Under the pieces are notes generated by a model that searched no databases, had not been told where the DNA came from, and worked only from the letters and a program-made list of their open reading frames with translations. Shown here piece after piece: positions 6,293 through 6,293 of a stretch of 6,293 nucleotides of DNA. Positions within the stretch are counted from its first letter, which is position 1. The number at the start of each line of letters is the position of its first letter. Position numbers and translations under genes: made by a program. Source of the stretch: Betaproteobacteria bacterium (lineage in GTDB: Bacteria; Pseudomonadota; Gammaproteobacteria; Burkholderiales; JAHFRG01); NCBI GenBank assembly GCA_023258935.1, contig JAHFRG010000085.1, forward strand, positions 1-6,293, read 5' to 3'.

Positions 6293-6293
6293 G

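Overview
The window comes from a proteobacterium, most likely a betaproteobacterium in the broad Nitrosomonadales/Gallionellales neighbourhood. That placement is an inference from three things: the gene order yqeY-dnaG-rpoD with a tRNA-Ile(CAU) behind rpoD, the character of the proteins, and an apparent PEP-CTERM sorting tail at the left edge. It is not a firm classification.

Right two thirds (about 1753-6292, all minus strand): the conserved macromolecular synthesis block. Reading right to left it holds a GatB/YqeY-domain protein (yqeY), DNA primase (dnaG), the housekeeping sigma factor (rpoD) and a tRNA with anticodon CAU whose body matches the minor isoleucine tRNA (Ile2). rpsU usually precedes yqeY in this arrangement and would lie just past the right edge. 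A 260-bp leader between yqeY and dnaG holds three tandem 17-bp repeats and a perfect TATAAT hexamer. A 45-bp gap before rpoD holds a second perfect TATAAT. These suggest that dnaG and rpoD may be transcribed from their own starts as well as by read-through. rpoD and the tRNA are 33 bp apart with no convincing terminator between them.

Left third (1 to about 1650, plus strand): an accessory stretch converging on the core block. It holds the last 19 residues of a protein with a PEP-CTERM-like membrane anchor, a 75-residue stand-alone Fis-type helix-turn-helix protein followed by an intrinsic terminator, and a membrane-anchored DUF218 (YdcF/SanA/ElyC-like) protein. Three perfect inverted repeats (83-111, 199-217, 564-583) lie in the gaps.

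Junction (1509-1752): the most interesting part. A 37-bp copy of the 3' half of the tRNA, from anticodon to acceptor stem, lies 106 bp beyond the matching part of the intact gene in the same orientation. The two copies differ only by one compensatory base-pair swap in the T stem. Displaced tRNA 3' ends are the usual footprint of tyrosine-recombinase islands, so this may mark an attachment site and the edge between core genome and an integrated or decayed element. No integrase is visible here. No CRISPR array, rRNA or transposase gene was seen, and no gene-free stretch exceeds 300 bp.
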